DNA of 64,000 bases from Paroedura picta (lineage: Eukaryota > Chordata > Lepidosauria > Squamata > Gekkonidae). The notes below the pieces were generated by a model. It saw only the letters and a program-made list of their open reading frames with translations, made no database searches and had not been told where the DNA came from. The translations under genes were made by a program, and so were the position numbers. The DNA lies in contig NC_135386.1 in the NCBI RefSeq assembly GCF_049243985.1, forward strand, positions 19,188,202-19,252,201, read 5' to 3'. This document shows positions 23,391 through 34,900 of the stretch, piece after piece; within the stretch, counting starts at the first letter, position 1; each line of letters starts with the position of its first letter.

Positions 23391-26300
23391 TCCATGGAGA
23401 AGGTGAAAGTGAAGCGCTACGTGTCGGGCAAGCGGCCGGACTACGCGCCCATGGAGTCCTCCGACGAGGAGGATGAGGAGTTCCAGTTCATCAAGAAAGC
23501 GAAGGAGCAGGAGCTGGAGCCCGAGGAGAAGGACGAAGAGCTGGCCAGCGACCCCCGCCTGCGGCGCCTGCAGAATCGCATCAGCGAGGATGTGGAGGAG
23601 AGGTCAGATCATGGGCAGCAGCATGACAGTTGCCCAGGGGGCTCTCTAGGGCACCCAGAGTTGGTCTGAAACACTATGCCAGGGAATCCCAACCAGGGCT
23701 TAGGGAACACTGGAGTTAAATGGCCTTACCCAAAGTGTGGATGGCTACTGACATCACTGGATGGATAACTATCGTCAAATATTTGAAGGGCTGTCACAGA
23801 GAAGATGGAGCAGAGTTGTTTCCTGTTGCCCCAGAGGGTCAGACCAGAACCAGTGGGTTGAAATTAAGTCAAAAGAATTTTCAGCTAAACATCCAGAAGA
23901 GGTTCTTGACAGCTAGAGTGGTTTCCTCGGGAGGTGGTGGGTTCTCCTTCTTTGTACGTTTTTAAGCATGGGTTAGGTAGTCATCTGATAGAAATGCTAA
24001 TTTGATGAATTTAGGCAGATTGTAAGTGGGTGGGCAAGAAGGGATGTGTCAGGGTTTGTCTCTTGTGGCCCTTCAATGCATACCCAGGGAATTGCTGATA
24101 ACCACTATGGGATGAGAGGTAAATTTCCTCCAGACTAGGCTGGGTTCTGAAGATTTTTGGTGGGGGATCACTGGGGCATAAAATTGGGGTTACTATGGGT
24201 GGGCAGATAGTGGTGAGTTCCTGCCTTGTGGACGGGGTTGGGCTAGATGACCCTGTGATTCTATAGAGCCGACTTTCACTATAGCTCTCTGTAGTCTCTT
24301 TCTCCCCAATGGAAATGATTGATTGTCTGGCTCCTGCATCTTACTTCTGCATCCACATCTTTAAATGGGCATGTCGCCATTTCTGGGGGTTCCTCAAAAC
24401 CTGAAAAATATTTCAGGGGTTCCTCCATGGTCAAAAGGTGAAAAGGCTATACTAGGCTGAAGAGAGGAGGCCCAGGTGCAGGATTTGGTCTGGGGTTGGT
24501 ACAGCATGTAATAGGGCAGTTATATTCTAGGCTGGCAAGGCACCGTAAGATCGTGGAGCCAGAAGTGGTGCGAGAGAGTGACTCAGAAGTGGAGGGAGAG
24601 GCATGGCGCATGGAGCGAGAGGACACCAGTGAGGAAGAAGAGGAAGAAATCGATGATGAGGTACAGATATGGTTGCTGACATGAGCATTCTCAGCTTTTG
24701 CATGCTGGGTGGAACTTTGTGAGGCTTGCAAGTATCAAAATTATTCCAGCACTTTGAGGGATGGACATTCATGCTCCTACATTCTTCTGAATGTCAGAAG
24801 TATGCTTTCCTATAGAAAGATATTATTAAATGATCTTAGGCAGATTGTCAATGGGTGGACAAGAAGGGATTTGTCACTCTTGTGGCCATTTTGGTGGGGT
24901 GATCAATTGGGCATGAAATTGGGGTCACTGTGGGTGGGCAGGTAGTTTTGAATTCCTGCATTGTACTGGGGGTTGAACTAGATGATCCAGAAGGTCCCTT
25001 CCAATGCTATGATTCTATATCTCATGCCAACAGAACATTTGGTCATCTACTTTAACTGAACATTCCAAAGAGTGACTGCAACTTTTATTCATTGCATATA
25101 TCTCTTTCTGATGCAGTCACAGGGACTGTGTTTCACACTTTTTCTTTTGCTAGGAAATTGAGCGCCGCCGTAGCATGATGCGCCAACGTGCACAGGAGCG
25201 GAAGAATGAGGAGATGGAAGTGATGGAGCTGGAAGACGAAGGCCACTCTGGTGAGGAGTCTGAGTCTGAGTCAGAATATGAAGAATACACAGACAGTGAG
25301 GATGAGACTGAACCGCGCCTCAAGCCAGTCTTCATTCGCAAGTAAGTACTCTTGCTGCTGCATGAGAGGGGTAGAGACTTCCTTTTAAGTATATTCAAGC
25401 AGTGGTTCGTCTGAACTGGCAGAAGAAAGTTGGAGTGTACACAAGAGCTTAAAATAAATCTTCATTGGTCTTAAAGGTGCCACTGGACAACCTTATGTAG
25501 TTTATAACAGTCAGGCCTCTTTTTGCTGGTAGTATAAGAAGGTATGGTCTCCAGAGTTTCCCAGAAAGAGCTGTGGAGGGCACTGGATTCAAGCATGGAT
25601 TCTACGAGTCAGCTTCATGGATGTCTTTCTGGGTAGCATTGGGCTTAAAGAACATAGGGATCACCAAAATTGTCTGCTGCAGGAAGGACCGAGTCACAGT
25701 CCAGGAGCGAGAGGTAGAAGCACTGAAGCAGAAAGAGTTGGAGCAGGAGGCCAAGCGGATGGCTGAGGAGAGGCGCAAGTATACACTTAAGGTAAGTGGG
25801 AGATCAAGAATTTTTGTGCGAGGGTGGAAAAGAAAGCCGGAAAGCATCAGGAATCTCACTGGGAAATTGACATTGCAGATCGTGGAAGAGGAAGCCAAGA
25901 AAGAGATGGAGGAGAACCGGCGCTCTTTGGCTGCCCTGGATGCCCTCGACACCGACGATGAAAATGATGAGGAAGAATATGAGGCTTGGAAAGTGCGGGA
26001 GTTGAAGCGCATCAAGCGAGACCGTGAGGAACGGGAAGCGTAAGTGGAGTTGGGTCGGAGCCAAAAGGCATTTTTTCCTCTGAATGCCTAAGGCAAGGGG
26101 TAAAATAGTTGTGCGGGGCAGCTACGTCCAGATGAGGGGGTTTTCTGGGCAGAGAAAAGGCTGGAAATAATATTTAGAGTGAAAGCTAATGGGATTTGTA
26201 TCTTAATAGTGATAGGTATTCTTGTATCCACATCTAGATGATATGGAAAACAGGTGAAGACCTAAACCAATTCTTTTTTAACGCCTGATTTAAAAAAAAT

Positions 26301-27789
26301 TAATTGCACTCTTTTTTATATTGGTTTCTTTAAACATCTTTTTATTCAGCTTTATATTAATGCCTACAGAGAGCAAAGCAGATTTTAAATGGAGCAGATT
26401 GTACAACAAGCGTTATGTATGCCAAGCCGAGTCAAATTACATTACTGTGTAAATTGGAACAATTATAATATTTTGTCTATGCTTGTTATTCGTCTTGCTT
26501 CTGTAAACCTCTAAGCAGTGAAAGCTTTAGCATCAGGATTAATCACTTCAGCAGATGTATGTATGGTTACAGCAGAAGTTTTAGTGGTGACAACTCATTA
26601 GTGGCAAACAGTTGTCAGGGCAACTTATTAGTATGCTTGTTTACTCAGGAAATATATAGATTAGCTAGAAAGCTGATTGAAAAGACTTGTTTGTATTTGC
26701 TTTTTCCTGGACAGATGTAAGTCACTCCACCATGGTAGGTGGGGCATACATGAAGAAGTCATCTATGCAGATTCCTAAACTGAACTTTTCCATCCTGTAG
26801 GTTAGAGAAGGAGAAGGCAGAAATTGAGCGGGTGAGGAATCTGACTGAGGAAGAACGCCGTGCAGAGCTCCGTGCAAATGGCAAAGTCATCACCAACAAG
26901 GCAGTGAAGGGCAAATACAAATTCCTGCAGAAGTACTACCATCGGGGGGCCTTTTTCATGGTACGTGAGTCCTGGTGGGGAGGGGAGAGCACAATTTTTG
27001 CAACTCTTAACTTGTGACTCTCAGGTAAGCAGTACTGGAACCACCACTTCTCTGCCTGAGGATCGTGAGACAGGAGGTGGACAAGTATGATCATGTTTGA
27101 AGTTTCTGGAATGCAGTAGGAGCTGTGTTGAGAGCTCGGTCTATGCCCAATGATATGACAACAGAGCATAAAAAGAGGGCCACGGCAGAGAACAGAAGAA
27201 CCAGCCATTGCTTCAGCTCTGTTCCCTAAATTAGTTGTAGCTGCAGAGTCATTTTCCTCCATCAAAAACCAATACCTACTTTGGAGTGGGAGGAAGCCTT
27301 ACTTCCTATTCAGCTCTGACTCTTTCCTTCCAGGATGAAGATGAGGATGTGTACAAGAGAGACTTCAGTGCCCCAACGTTGGAGGATCATTTCAATAAGA
27401 CCATCTTGCCAAAAGTCATGCAGGTAAGTTGAAAGGGAATGGGGAGTATCACTGGGTTGGTTCAAATAGTAAATTCAGAACGCAACTAACTTGGATCTTT
27501 CCATATGCATCCCTCCCCCCCTCCAAGTGCCTGGTGTTTTACTGAAGTCACGATTTTTGACCACAGCTCAAAGTTACTTTTCTTAAAATTCTCTTCTGTT
27601 CTCCAGGTTAAGAACTTTGGGCGTTCTGGACGGACCAAGTACACACACTTGGTGGACCAGGATACCACCTCCTTTGACTCTGCCTGGGGCCAGGAGAGTG
27701 CACAGAATACCAAGTTCTTCAAGCAGAAGGCAGCTGGGGTGCGAGATGTCTTTGAGAGACCCTCTGCCAAGAAACGGAAGGTGAACTGA
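23203..27789 (+). CDS. MFAP1: MFAP1, spliceosome-associated protein
   Basis: Microfibrillar-associated protein 1 is, despite its name, a nuclear component of the spliceosomal B complex that works with PRPF38A and related factors. Nine exons are seen: 23203-23284, 23383-23602, 24531-24660, 25154-25341, 25683-25791, 25879-26039, 26801-26960, 27334-27423 and 27607-27789, encoding 440 residues (human 439). The ATG is in GCCTCACCATGTCG. The protein starts [19 protein letters not shown] and contains acid-rich stretches ([19 protein letters not shown]), long charged helices ([18 protein letters not shown]) and the near-invariant C-terminal block with [17 protein letters not shown] and [17 protein letters not shown], ending AKKRKVN. 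Introns 2 and 3 carry sense-oriented CR1 tails. Every splice junction keeps frame and the gene looks intact. Confidence 0.98.
23725..24272 (+). mobile_element. CR1 LINE 3' region in MFAP1 intron 2
   Basis: CAAATATTTGAAGGGCTGTC, AAACATCCAGAAGAGG, GGGTTGGGCTAGATGACC and GTGATTCTATAG show a CR1 3' UTR. It is diverged, non-coding and in the same orientation as the gene. Confidence 0.85.
24826..25018 (+). mobile_element. CR1 LINE 3' end in MFAP1 intron 3
   Basis: The stretch TAGGCAGATTGTCAATGGG through GGGGGTTGAACTAGATGATC to ATGCTATGATTCTATAT matches the end of the CR1 copy in intron 2, so both come from one subfamily. Confidence 0.85.
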
Positions 27790-28088
27790 AGGGTGGAGGA
27801 GGCTTTACATTTGCTCTGATGCTTGGAAAAGAACATGGAATATTGGCAGAGGTTGTGGCCAGAGTTGTCCCCTCCCCCCCCCCCTTCTAGGAGGACAAAT
27901 CTCCCAAGATGGAGTAGGGCAGCAGACAAGCCCATCAATATTAACTGAGGAGGCTCCTGGTCTCCCTACTGAACTGCTGCCTGATTACTGGTCCTTTAGG
28001 CAACACTAGGGTGGGGTTTCTTCCTTGGCAGATTGTAAATTATTTTTTGTTCTTTATATGCGGGGGGAGAGGAGCAAGATAAAACCAT

Positions 28089-28094
28089 ATTAAA
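28089..28094 (+). terminator. MFAP1: MFAP1 poly(A) signal ATTAAA
   Basis: ATTAAA lies 300 nt after the stop and is followed by a GT-rich stretch (CTGTTGTGCTGCTTGTTGG). A second signal, AATAAA at 28924-28929, could end a longer transcript reaching towards HYPK. Confidence 0.6.
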
Positions 28095-28109
28095 GGGTTT
28101 GTTTTACAA

Positions 28110-29060
28110 TACTGCTGTTGTGCTGCTTGTTGGTGGAAGCGAGGAAATGATGTAGCAGCTGCAACCAAGGCCTAGTGGTAGCAGAAGTGCTGCTTTGAGG
28201 ATGGGGCAATGTCAGATCAATGGCCCCAATTGCTCAGTGTCCACCAATTTTCTCCTTGTTCCAATAGGGGTGTGCTCAGTTCCATAACCCCATTTACAGT
28301 CCTTTAAATAGGTTAGCAATGAGATGATGGGGACTGCTGCAAGGCCCTTTGTGCCAATAGTTTTCCTACCACATATCAGTTATGGCCTGCTATAGTAAGT
28401 GAGAGCATAAGCTTGAGCGACTGATAGTAGACAGACTCTCCATCAGAAGGCAGACATTACCAGGGAAGAAGTTGTAAACAAAAAAAAATGCTAAGCAGTT
28501 TTGCAGAGGGGCAGCAGCAGCATTCAGTGCTGGAACTGAGGCAAAGGTTATCCCTCTGCACAAAGTCTTCTGGAGTTACCATACGCAGTTTTGCTTGAAG
28601 ACCCCCAAATGCTTCTCTGTGCTCAGTCTTCAGAGGATCTGGCTCCCTTTCCTCCTGAGAGATATTTGAATTCTAGGTTGCCAGTGAAAAGAATCTTATT
28701 TTTTATTACTACTTGCTCCCAGAATGCCAACACAAATACCAGTACCATTTTAAATCTACACACCATAGCATTTCCCATGCAGTGTCAAAGTCTGTCTCAC
28801 ATAATTCATTCCCAGCCCCTTTCTAAATTGTATGTTTTTGTAACCTGCAGCCCGTCTAAGCTTGCACACTGTTTTGTGTTACAGTATGTTTTATTAAGCC
28901 AATGAAAATGTTTTTTGAACATTAATAAAGATGTTCAATTTATGTGGAAGAGCGTTCTACCATCAGTCTCACCCCAAAAGGCACAAAGGTCATACAGTGG
29001 ATTGTGTTCAATCCCATGTGAACCACATCATGCTTCAAATACCACCTCTTATTCCAGTAG
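28110..29060. other. MFAP1-HYPK convergent spacer
   Basis: This is the tail-to-tail interval of about 1 kb between the two genes' poly(A) signals. I see no repeat, RNA gene or coding exon in it. Confidence 0.5.
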
Positions 29061-29061
29061 T

Positions 29062-29067
29062 TTTATT
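29062..29067 (-). terminator. HYPK: HYPK poly(A) signal AATAAA
   Basis: Plus-strand TTTATT gives AATAAA about 70 nt after the HYPK stop. Another copy lies near 28888-28894. Confidence 0.55.
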
Positions 29068-29134
29068 GTATTAGTACACCACATGTTGAGAAAAGGCAAA
29101 GTCTTTTCATTCTCTCCCTTTTGTATGTCAGCTC

Positions 29135-30922
29135 TCAATTGGTTAGAGTGATCAGTGCCTCTACTACATTTCCCATGTGTTCTCGTAAGCTGCGCTCAGC
29201 TGCTGCCCGAGATATCTCCATCTCATTCATCTATCATGAAAAAGAAAAAAAAGAGATGATGCTGTATTTACCATGTCATGCCTGCAGACAGCTGCCAAAT
29301 ACACTGTTGGCAAAATGAAGACTCACAATTAGCTCCAAATCTTCTTTCTTGATAGTAACTTTGGCCAATTCCTTCTCTCTGAAAGCAAAAGGAAAAACTA
29401 TTCAAGGCTCCCAGACAGCATCCAACTGCACAATCAAGTCACTGCAGGGATGTTCAACTGCCTTACACTCAACTGCCTGCAGCACAATGAATAGAATCAT
29501 AACTCTAGTGCTGATCTAGCTAACTGAAAACTCTTCTTCTGCTACCTGAAAGCAAGCAAAAAGCCACACCAATGGAACTCCAAGATGTAATAAAGATTTA
29601 TGGCAGAATTCCTTTCATAACATTTGAAACATGTACTCCATCCTTTTGCAGTTAAAATCAGTGTAAAAATTGCTGCTGCTTTATAAAAAAAAAGCCAAGC
29701 ACTGTCCCAAACTTGACTTTAGTTATAGAAAGCTGCTTTGGCACCAAGCCATGTTAATAGCCCTTGGTTGCCTCATTGGCAGCTCTTTCAGGGGTGGCTG
29801 TAAAAACAGCTGACATGTCTGTCCAGGAAGAACTCACCGTTCCTGCTTTGCTTTTTGCTCTCTGGATCTTCGGTCTCCTATCACAGACATGGCCTGGGGG
29901 TGGGGGAGAGGGGAGAAGTAATTCCAGAATCATTGATGAATTCATCAAGTATCTACCAAGCTATCCATATAATATACTTTACACATAAGGTCCCTAGACT
30001 ACTGCTCGCCTTAGAGGAGCAATGCTAAATTACACATGTAGTCCATCTAGTCCATCATCCTCCGTCCTTACTCAGATGCTAAATGGAAACCCACATGGAG
30101 GCCTGCTGATTCCTCCCAACATGGCTTGATCAGAGGTATACTTCATCTAAGTCTAGTAACCCTATTTGGCTACCATGGCTAATGGTTAAAAACAGATCTC
30201 TCCAACTCCCTTTTTAATCCATCTCAGCTGATTGTCGTCACTGCAGTTCATGGCAATGAGCCCTACAAATCAGTCAGAAGGGTCTATGCTGAAGGTGCAA
30301 GGTTCATCCTCAGCATTTCTGTGCTGTGAAAGGACTCAGCTAGCAACCTTGCAGAGGTGCTGCTAGTGGAAAATGCCAACCTTGATGGGCCAATAGTCCA
30401 ATTCATTATAAGGCAGCGTCGTGTGGAGTTGATAGAGCCATGCTATGGCAACGTTCAGCCTGCTATAAACACCTGGCACAGGTCCAGCAGAAAAGGGAGC
30501 CTGTTCACAACCTACATAGAGACAGGCTGGCCAGGGAATGGACCTACTGAACGCGATGGGGGGGGGGGGGGAGTAAGCGGCAAAGCTGTTGCTCGGGTTG
30601 GTGAGGGAGCCAATGGTGTTCCAGGCGTTTCTTGCAATAGGTAGGGGGCGGGCAGCGTCATCCTCTAGTAGTTCAGAGGCGGCCAGGAGCCGCTGCCCCC
30701 GTCCCCCGTCCCTCAGCCCCTGCTCCCCGCGCGCACCGTCTCGAGGTTGGAGCTCTGGATCTCCTTCTCCTCCGCGTAGTCGGTGACGCGCTCCAGGTCG
30801 GCCGCACCGCTGTCGTGCTTCCGCGGCTTCTCGGCCGGGCGGCCCCCGGCGCCGTCCCCACCGCTCGCCGAGCCATTCGGCTCCGCCTCCAGCTCCAGTT
30901 CCACATCGCCCTCGGCCGCCAT
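29135..30922 (-). CDS. HYPK: HYPK, huntingtin-interacting protein K
   Basis: HYPK is a small ribosome-associated chaperone-like protein that binds and regulates the NatA N-terminal acetyltransferase (NAA10/NAA15). Four exons, 30737-30922, 29838-29893, 29327-29378 and 29135-29230, encode 129 residues, the same length as the human protein. The start is MAAEGDVELELEAEP. It is followed by a Gly/Ala-rich insert (SASGGDGAGG), the conserved KHDSGAADLERVTDYAEEKE helix, RRSREQKAKQER, VTIKKEDLELI and a C-terminal UBA-like helix bundle, RAAAERSLREHMGNVVEAL, ending LTN. The gene is convergent with MFAP1 and divergent from SERINC4, as in human. Intron 1 carries two repeat remnants. It looks intact. Confidence 0.97.
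30025..30270 (-). mobile_element. Diverged CR1/L2-like LINE 3' remnant
   Basis: AGTCCATCTAGTCCATCATCC and the following ATGGCTAATGG..TCTCCAACTCCC match, in reverse, a non-LTR 3' end with GGACTAGATGG that is widespread in reptile genomes. The family name is uncertain. Confidence 0.5.
30340..30426 (+). mobile_element. 3' end of a tRNA-type SINE
   Basis: GGTGCTGCTAGTGG, CCTTGATGGGCCAATAGTCC and ATTCATTATAAGGCAGC match the 3' end of the SINE family whose head is at 48505-48625 and whose near-complete copy is at 63791-63975. Confidence 0.6.
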
Positions 30923-31210
30923 CGCCCCGCCGCACGCCGCTTCCGTCGCGCGGAAGACGCACTTCCTGGAGCGCCGTTTGCCCGTAGGCGGGACTTCTCC
31001 TCTCAGACCGAGGGCTGAATGACAGCCCCGTGGGGGAGAAGGGGCGGGGACGAGCAGGCCGTCCTCGTGGCGCAGGCGCAGTGCCGGCTGGCTGGCGCGG
31101 AAGTTCCCTCCACGACGCCGCTGGCCTGCCCGGGAGGAGGGGGGGGGGGATTGCCAGCTCCTGGTCGGGAAATTACGGGGGGGGGGGGGGCGCGGCGGGC
31201 AGGGAGCTGA
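30650..31210. promoter_or_regulatory. HYPK CpG-island promoter, possibly shared with SERINC4
   Basis: This CpG-rich segment covers HYPK exon 1 and its upstream flank and faces SERINC4, whose ATG is at 31973. CTTCCGTCGC, ACTTCCTGG and GGCGGGACTT motifs near 30940-30990 suit a TATA-less bidirectional promoter. It also carries long G runs at 31140 and 31177. Confidence 0.6.
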
Positions 31211-31972
31211 GTGGTAATCCGGAAGCTCCCCAGGCCCCACCTGGAAGCTGGCATCCCCTCCCCCCGGTAGAGCCCCCCCCCCCCGGTGTCGCTCAGAGGT
31301 TTGGGGGGCTTGCTGGATGTCTGGCCGGGATGGGGAGGGGAGGGGAGGCATCGTCTCTTGGTTTCCGCAGTCTGTGGTGGGCTGCTTGTCCCTGGCAGAA
31401 AGGGGGCTGGGGGAACTCTTTAGTTACGAATTGCTCAGCGGTTGCCCCAAGAGAAAAATGCCCCCTTGGCTGGAGCCGGCAGTGCCAAGCGTGCTGGGGT
31501 CTGGGGCTGTGCGCTGGGGCCTTGCCGTGTATCCCCCTCCTGGCTGCCTTCAGACTTGCTCCCCGCTGGCCGAGCCCGTTGCCTCCAGGGGGAACTCCAG
31601 GTAAGAAGGGGCCTGGTAACCTGCGGCAGCTCAAGACACCTCCCCAACCTGGGGCTAAGCTCCCTAGTCCAGCTGGCTAAGAGGCTTAACAGGGCAGATT
31701 GGCCTCCTGTCATTGCACAAAGGTCAGTTTCACTTGGAGGTCAGGTGAGGAAGGGAGGGCCTCCCCACCACCACCACCCCCACCCCGGGCCAATAGCAGG
31801 TCTCTGGAGCACACAGGAGTTTTCTCCGTGTGGACTTCCCAGAGGGCAGGGAGGCCATGGCTTGGCTGCTCCCATCCATAAACTGCTAGGCAGGGGCCCA
31901 AGCCGCAGAACCCATGACCGGGAGTGCTGACTAGCATATCCAGGTTCTCCTTTGGCCAGCCTCAGGGGCAGG
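31211..31972 (+). other. HYPK-SERINC4 divergent spacer and SERINC4 leader
   Basis: The spacer is GC-rich and without recognised coding exons. It must contain the SERINC4 transcription start and any non-coding exon, which I cannot place. Confidence 0.45.
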
Positions 31973-34900
31973 ATGGCTCTGGCCTGCTGCGTGGCTCAGG
32001 TAAGCAAGGAGGGGTGGGCTGGTGGGAGGAGGCTTACTGGGCTGGACTGAAGGGTGTGCTGTTCATGAGTCAGAGGGCTGTCTGGAAGGAGAGCTCCCAG
32101 CACCTCTACCATGGGGGTGGCATGCAGAGGGAAAACTTGCTTGAAGAACTGGTTCTTTATACCCCGCATTTCACCACCCAAAGGAGTCTCAAAGCGGATT
32201 TGGGCACTCTGCATGGGGGAGGCATGGTCTGGAAGGTCACACCTGCTGGCCTGACCCAGATCTGAGAGCTGCTGGAGCCACTTTCCCATTTATCAGAGTC
32301 TCGCTCCATGTGTGCAGCCTCAGCTCCCGTCTGCAGGGTGTGGACTATTCTAACCTGCTACCTACTAGGGCTGGTTCCTGTATGACTAGTTGTACCTCCA
32401 ACTCAGGAAGGGGAGCTCAGGTTGATGTACAGCATAGTGCTCTTCACAACAGCCCTAAGATGGTATCACAGCAGGTGATAGTTTTGAACCTGGGTCTCCT
32501 CAGTCCTCCTCTGAGCACACCACCACTGTGAGACCTGATTTTTTTATAATGGGTCCCAGAGATCTGAGCACCAAGTCACAACGTGGGTAAAATTTGAGTA
32601 GATCTAACCGTTGCTTTGGGTGATGATCCAGGGGTCGATCGGCTTCTGGTGGCATTATATCAGATTGTGGGTCTTGGCTTGGCCACCGGGCCTTCCCCAT
32701 AAGGACGGACAACATTTGTGGCAGGGCAGGGGCTTCCTTGAGTCGTGGCAATTTTCTGCTGCTGTAGGCAGACTAACAGGGCAACCCCCTGGTCTCCCTG
32801 AGAACTGTTAGGTTCCTTTTCTGCACAGCCCTTCTTGGGGCCAGAAGCAAACACAGGGCAGGGCTATTTTTACAAGGCCATGGGGGTGAGCATGAGCAGC
32901 TGACTCTTGCCAGGGGGTCACCTGGCTCAGCAGCATCCCTGGTTCCCCAGGGCCTCGTTCCTTGAAGGCTGGATGGGCCAGGATGTGGAGAGCCCGGCCC
33001 CAAACTCTCCCCTTCCTTGCCAGTCTTGCTGCCTGCGTGAGCCCAGCTGCTGATAGACATGAAGGGCTCCGCTCCAGGGCAGAGGGAGGCAGTGGTGAAA
33101 GCCGCTAACCCTCCTCTTTTCTCTCTCCGAGGCCAGAGGGAAGCCCTGCACGAATGAATCAATGAATGAGGCACTGGCAACATTCTTCTCTGGCAGTTGG
33201 AGCATTTTGGGCTGACCAGCCCAGACCCCTGTGGCAGCTGGTGTGTGTGTGTGGGGGGGGCAGGGATCCTTGTTTGCCCAGCCTCCCCCCCCTCCCCTCC
33301 AGCAGCAGATGGCCACTGAGCCTGCCAATCCCACCTAATCTTTGCAGGAGATGTGAAGCCACTGGGGGTCGGGGTGGGAGACACTGAGGCCTGGAGGGCT
33401 GACCAGAGGCCCTGGCTCCCCTGTAGTCCAGGTGCTGAGGGGCCCAAACCCAAAAGCCTGCCTGTCTCTGGAAAAGGGAGGGGGCCCCCTTGCTTGTTCC
33501 CAGCAAAGGGCTGAGCAGAGCCAGAGCACCCCCAGCCCTGTGCCTTTCTCCCCCACCCAGATCTGCTGCTGCTGTGGCCCGGCTCCCTGCAGCTCCTCCT
33601 GTCCCTGCTGCCCCCATCTCAAGGCGTCCACGGGCACACGGCTCCTCTACATGCTCTTCCACGTCCTGACCTGCATGGTCTGCTGCTTGGGGCTCTCTCG
33701 CACAGTGGTGGAAGCCATCAGAGAGAATGTGAGTGAGGGAGGGCATGGGGAGGGGCTGCCACCTCACCAACACATTGCAAGCCTCACACCTGCCCAGGGG
33801 AGTCCTGGCTGCTGTCCTGCATGGCGGCGGGGGAGGGGGGATACATTGTCCTACCTTGCACTTGGCTGCCTGAGCACCTAGTGCCAGCCCCTCCCAGGCG
33901 ACTTTCTGCCCAGAAGCCAGCCAGGCCCTCGCTGGACTGCAGGAGGTGGCAGAGCCGGCCTCAAGCAGTTTTCCCCACCTCCTCAGGTGCCTTTCTACGC
34001 GGTGCTGTGTGAACATCTCCAAGGGGCCCCCACCTGCCACCTCCTGGTGGGCTACTCAGCTGTCTACAGGGTGTGCTTTGGCACCGCCTGCTTCCATCTG
34101 GCCCAAGCCGCCTTCCTGACCAACGTCAAGTCCAGCACCAGTTTCCGGGCCTTGGTGCACAATGGGTGAGGGGGAAGGAGGGGCCTTGGTGCACAATGGG
34201 TGAGGGGGAAGGAGGACGATGACGCTGGACTGAGGGGATCCCAGCCCTGGGAGTGGGGAGGGCAGCCATTTCAGGCCTTCTGGTCCCAAGGCCAGCTGGC
34301 TTGTCCATGCCCTCTGGATGTCTTGCAGGTTCTGGTTCCTGAAGCTTCTCATCCTGGTGGGTCTGTGGGCAGCAGCCTTCTTAATTCCTGACCAGCGCTT
34401 CATCCGAGGTGCACACCCCTCTCCCCACCGCGTGTCTTGTGGCAGAGCATGCCAGTCTTCCAAGGCAGCTCTCATCTGAGGAGAGCAAAGGCCATAGCGC
34501 ACACTGGGTTGGCTCCCCAACACCCTTCTGTGGCTTTGCCCCCTGCAGCCTGGCACTTGGTGGGACTCTGCGGCGGTTTTGCCTTCATCCTGGTCCAGCT
34601 GGTGCTAATCACAGCCTTTGCCCACACCTGGAACAAGAACTGGTGAGTCCCTGGGAGGCGGGTGGACAGGAGAGCTGCCCAGGCTAACCGGGGGAAGAGG
34701 AAGGAGATGGGGGGGACGGGAGAGTAGAGGCTATCCTGATGCACTTTCCCCTGACAGGCTGACCGGTGCCTCCAAGCAGAAGCGCTGGTACCTGGTGGTG
34801 CTCCTGGCCACGCTGGGCTTGTACGCCGTGGCCTTGTTGGCATACTCCTTTCTGTTCAGATTCTACACCCATCCTGGGGGCTGCGTCCTCAACAAGGGGC

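Noticed and set aside
33159-34040. 293-codon minus-strand frame
   Set aside because: It is a shadow of SERINC4 exons 2-3 on the opposite strand, with no recognisable motif.
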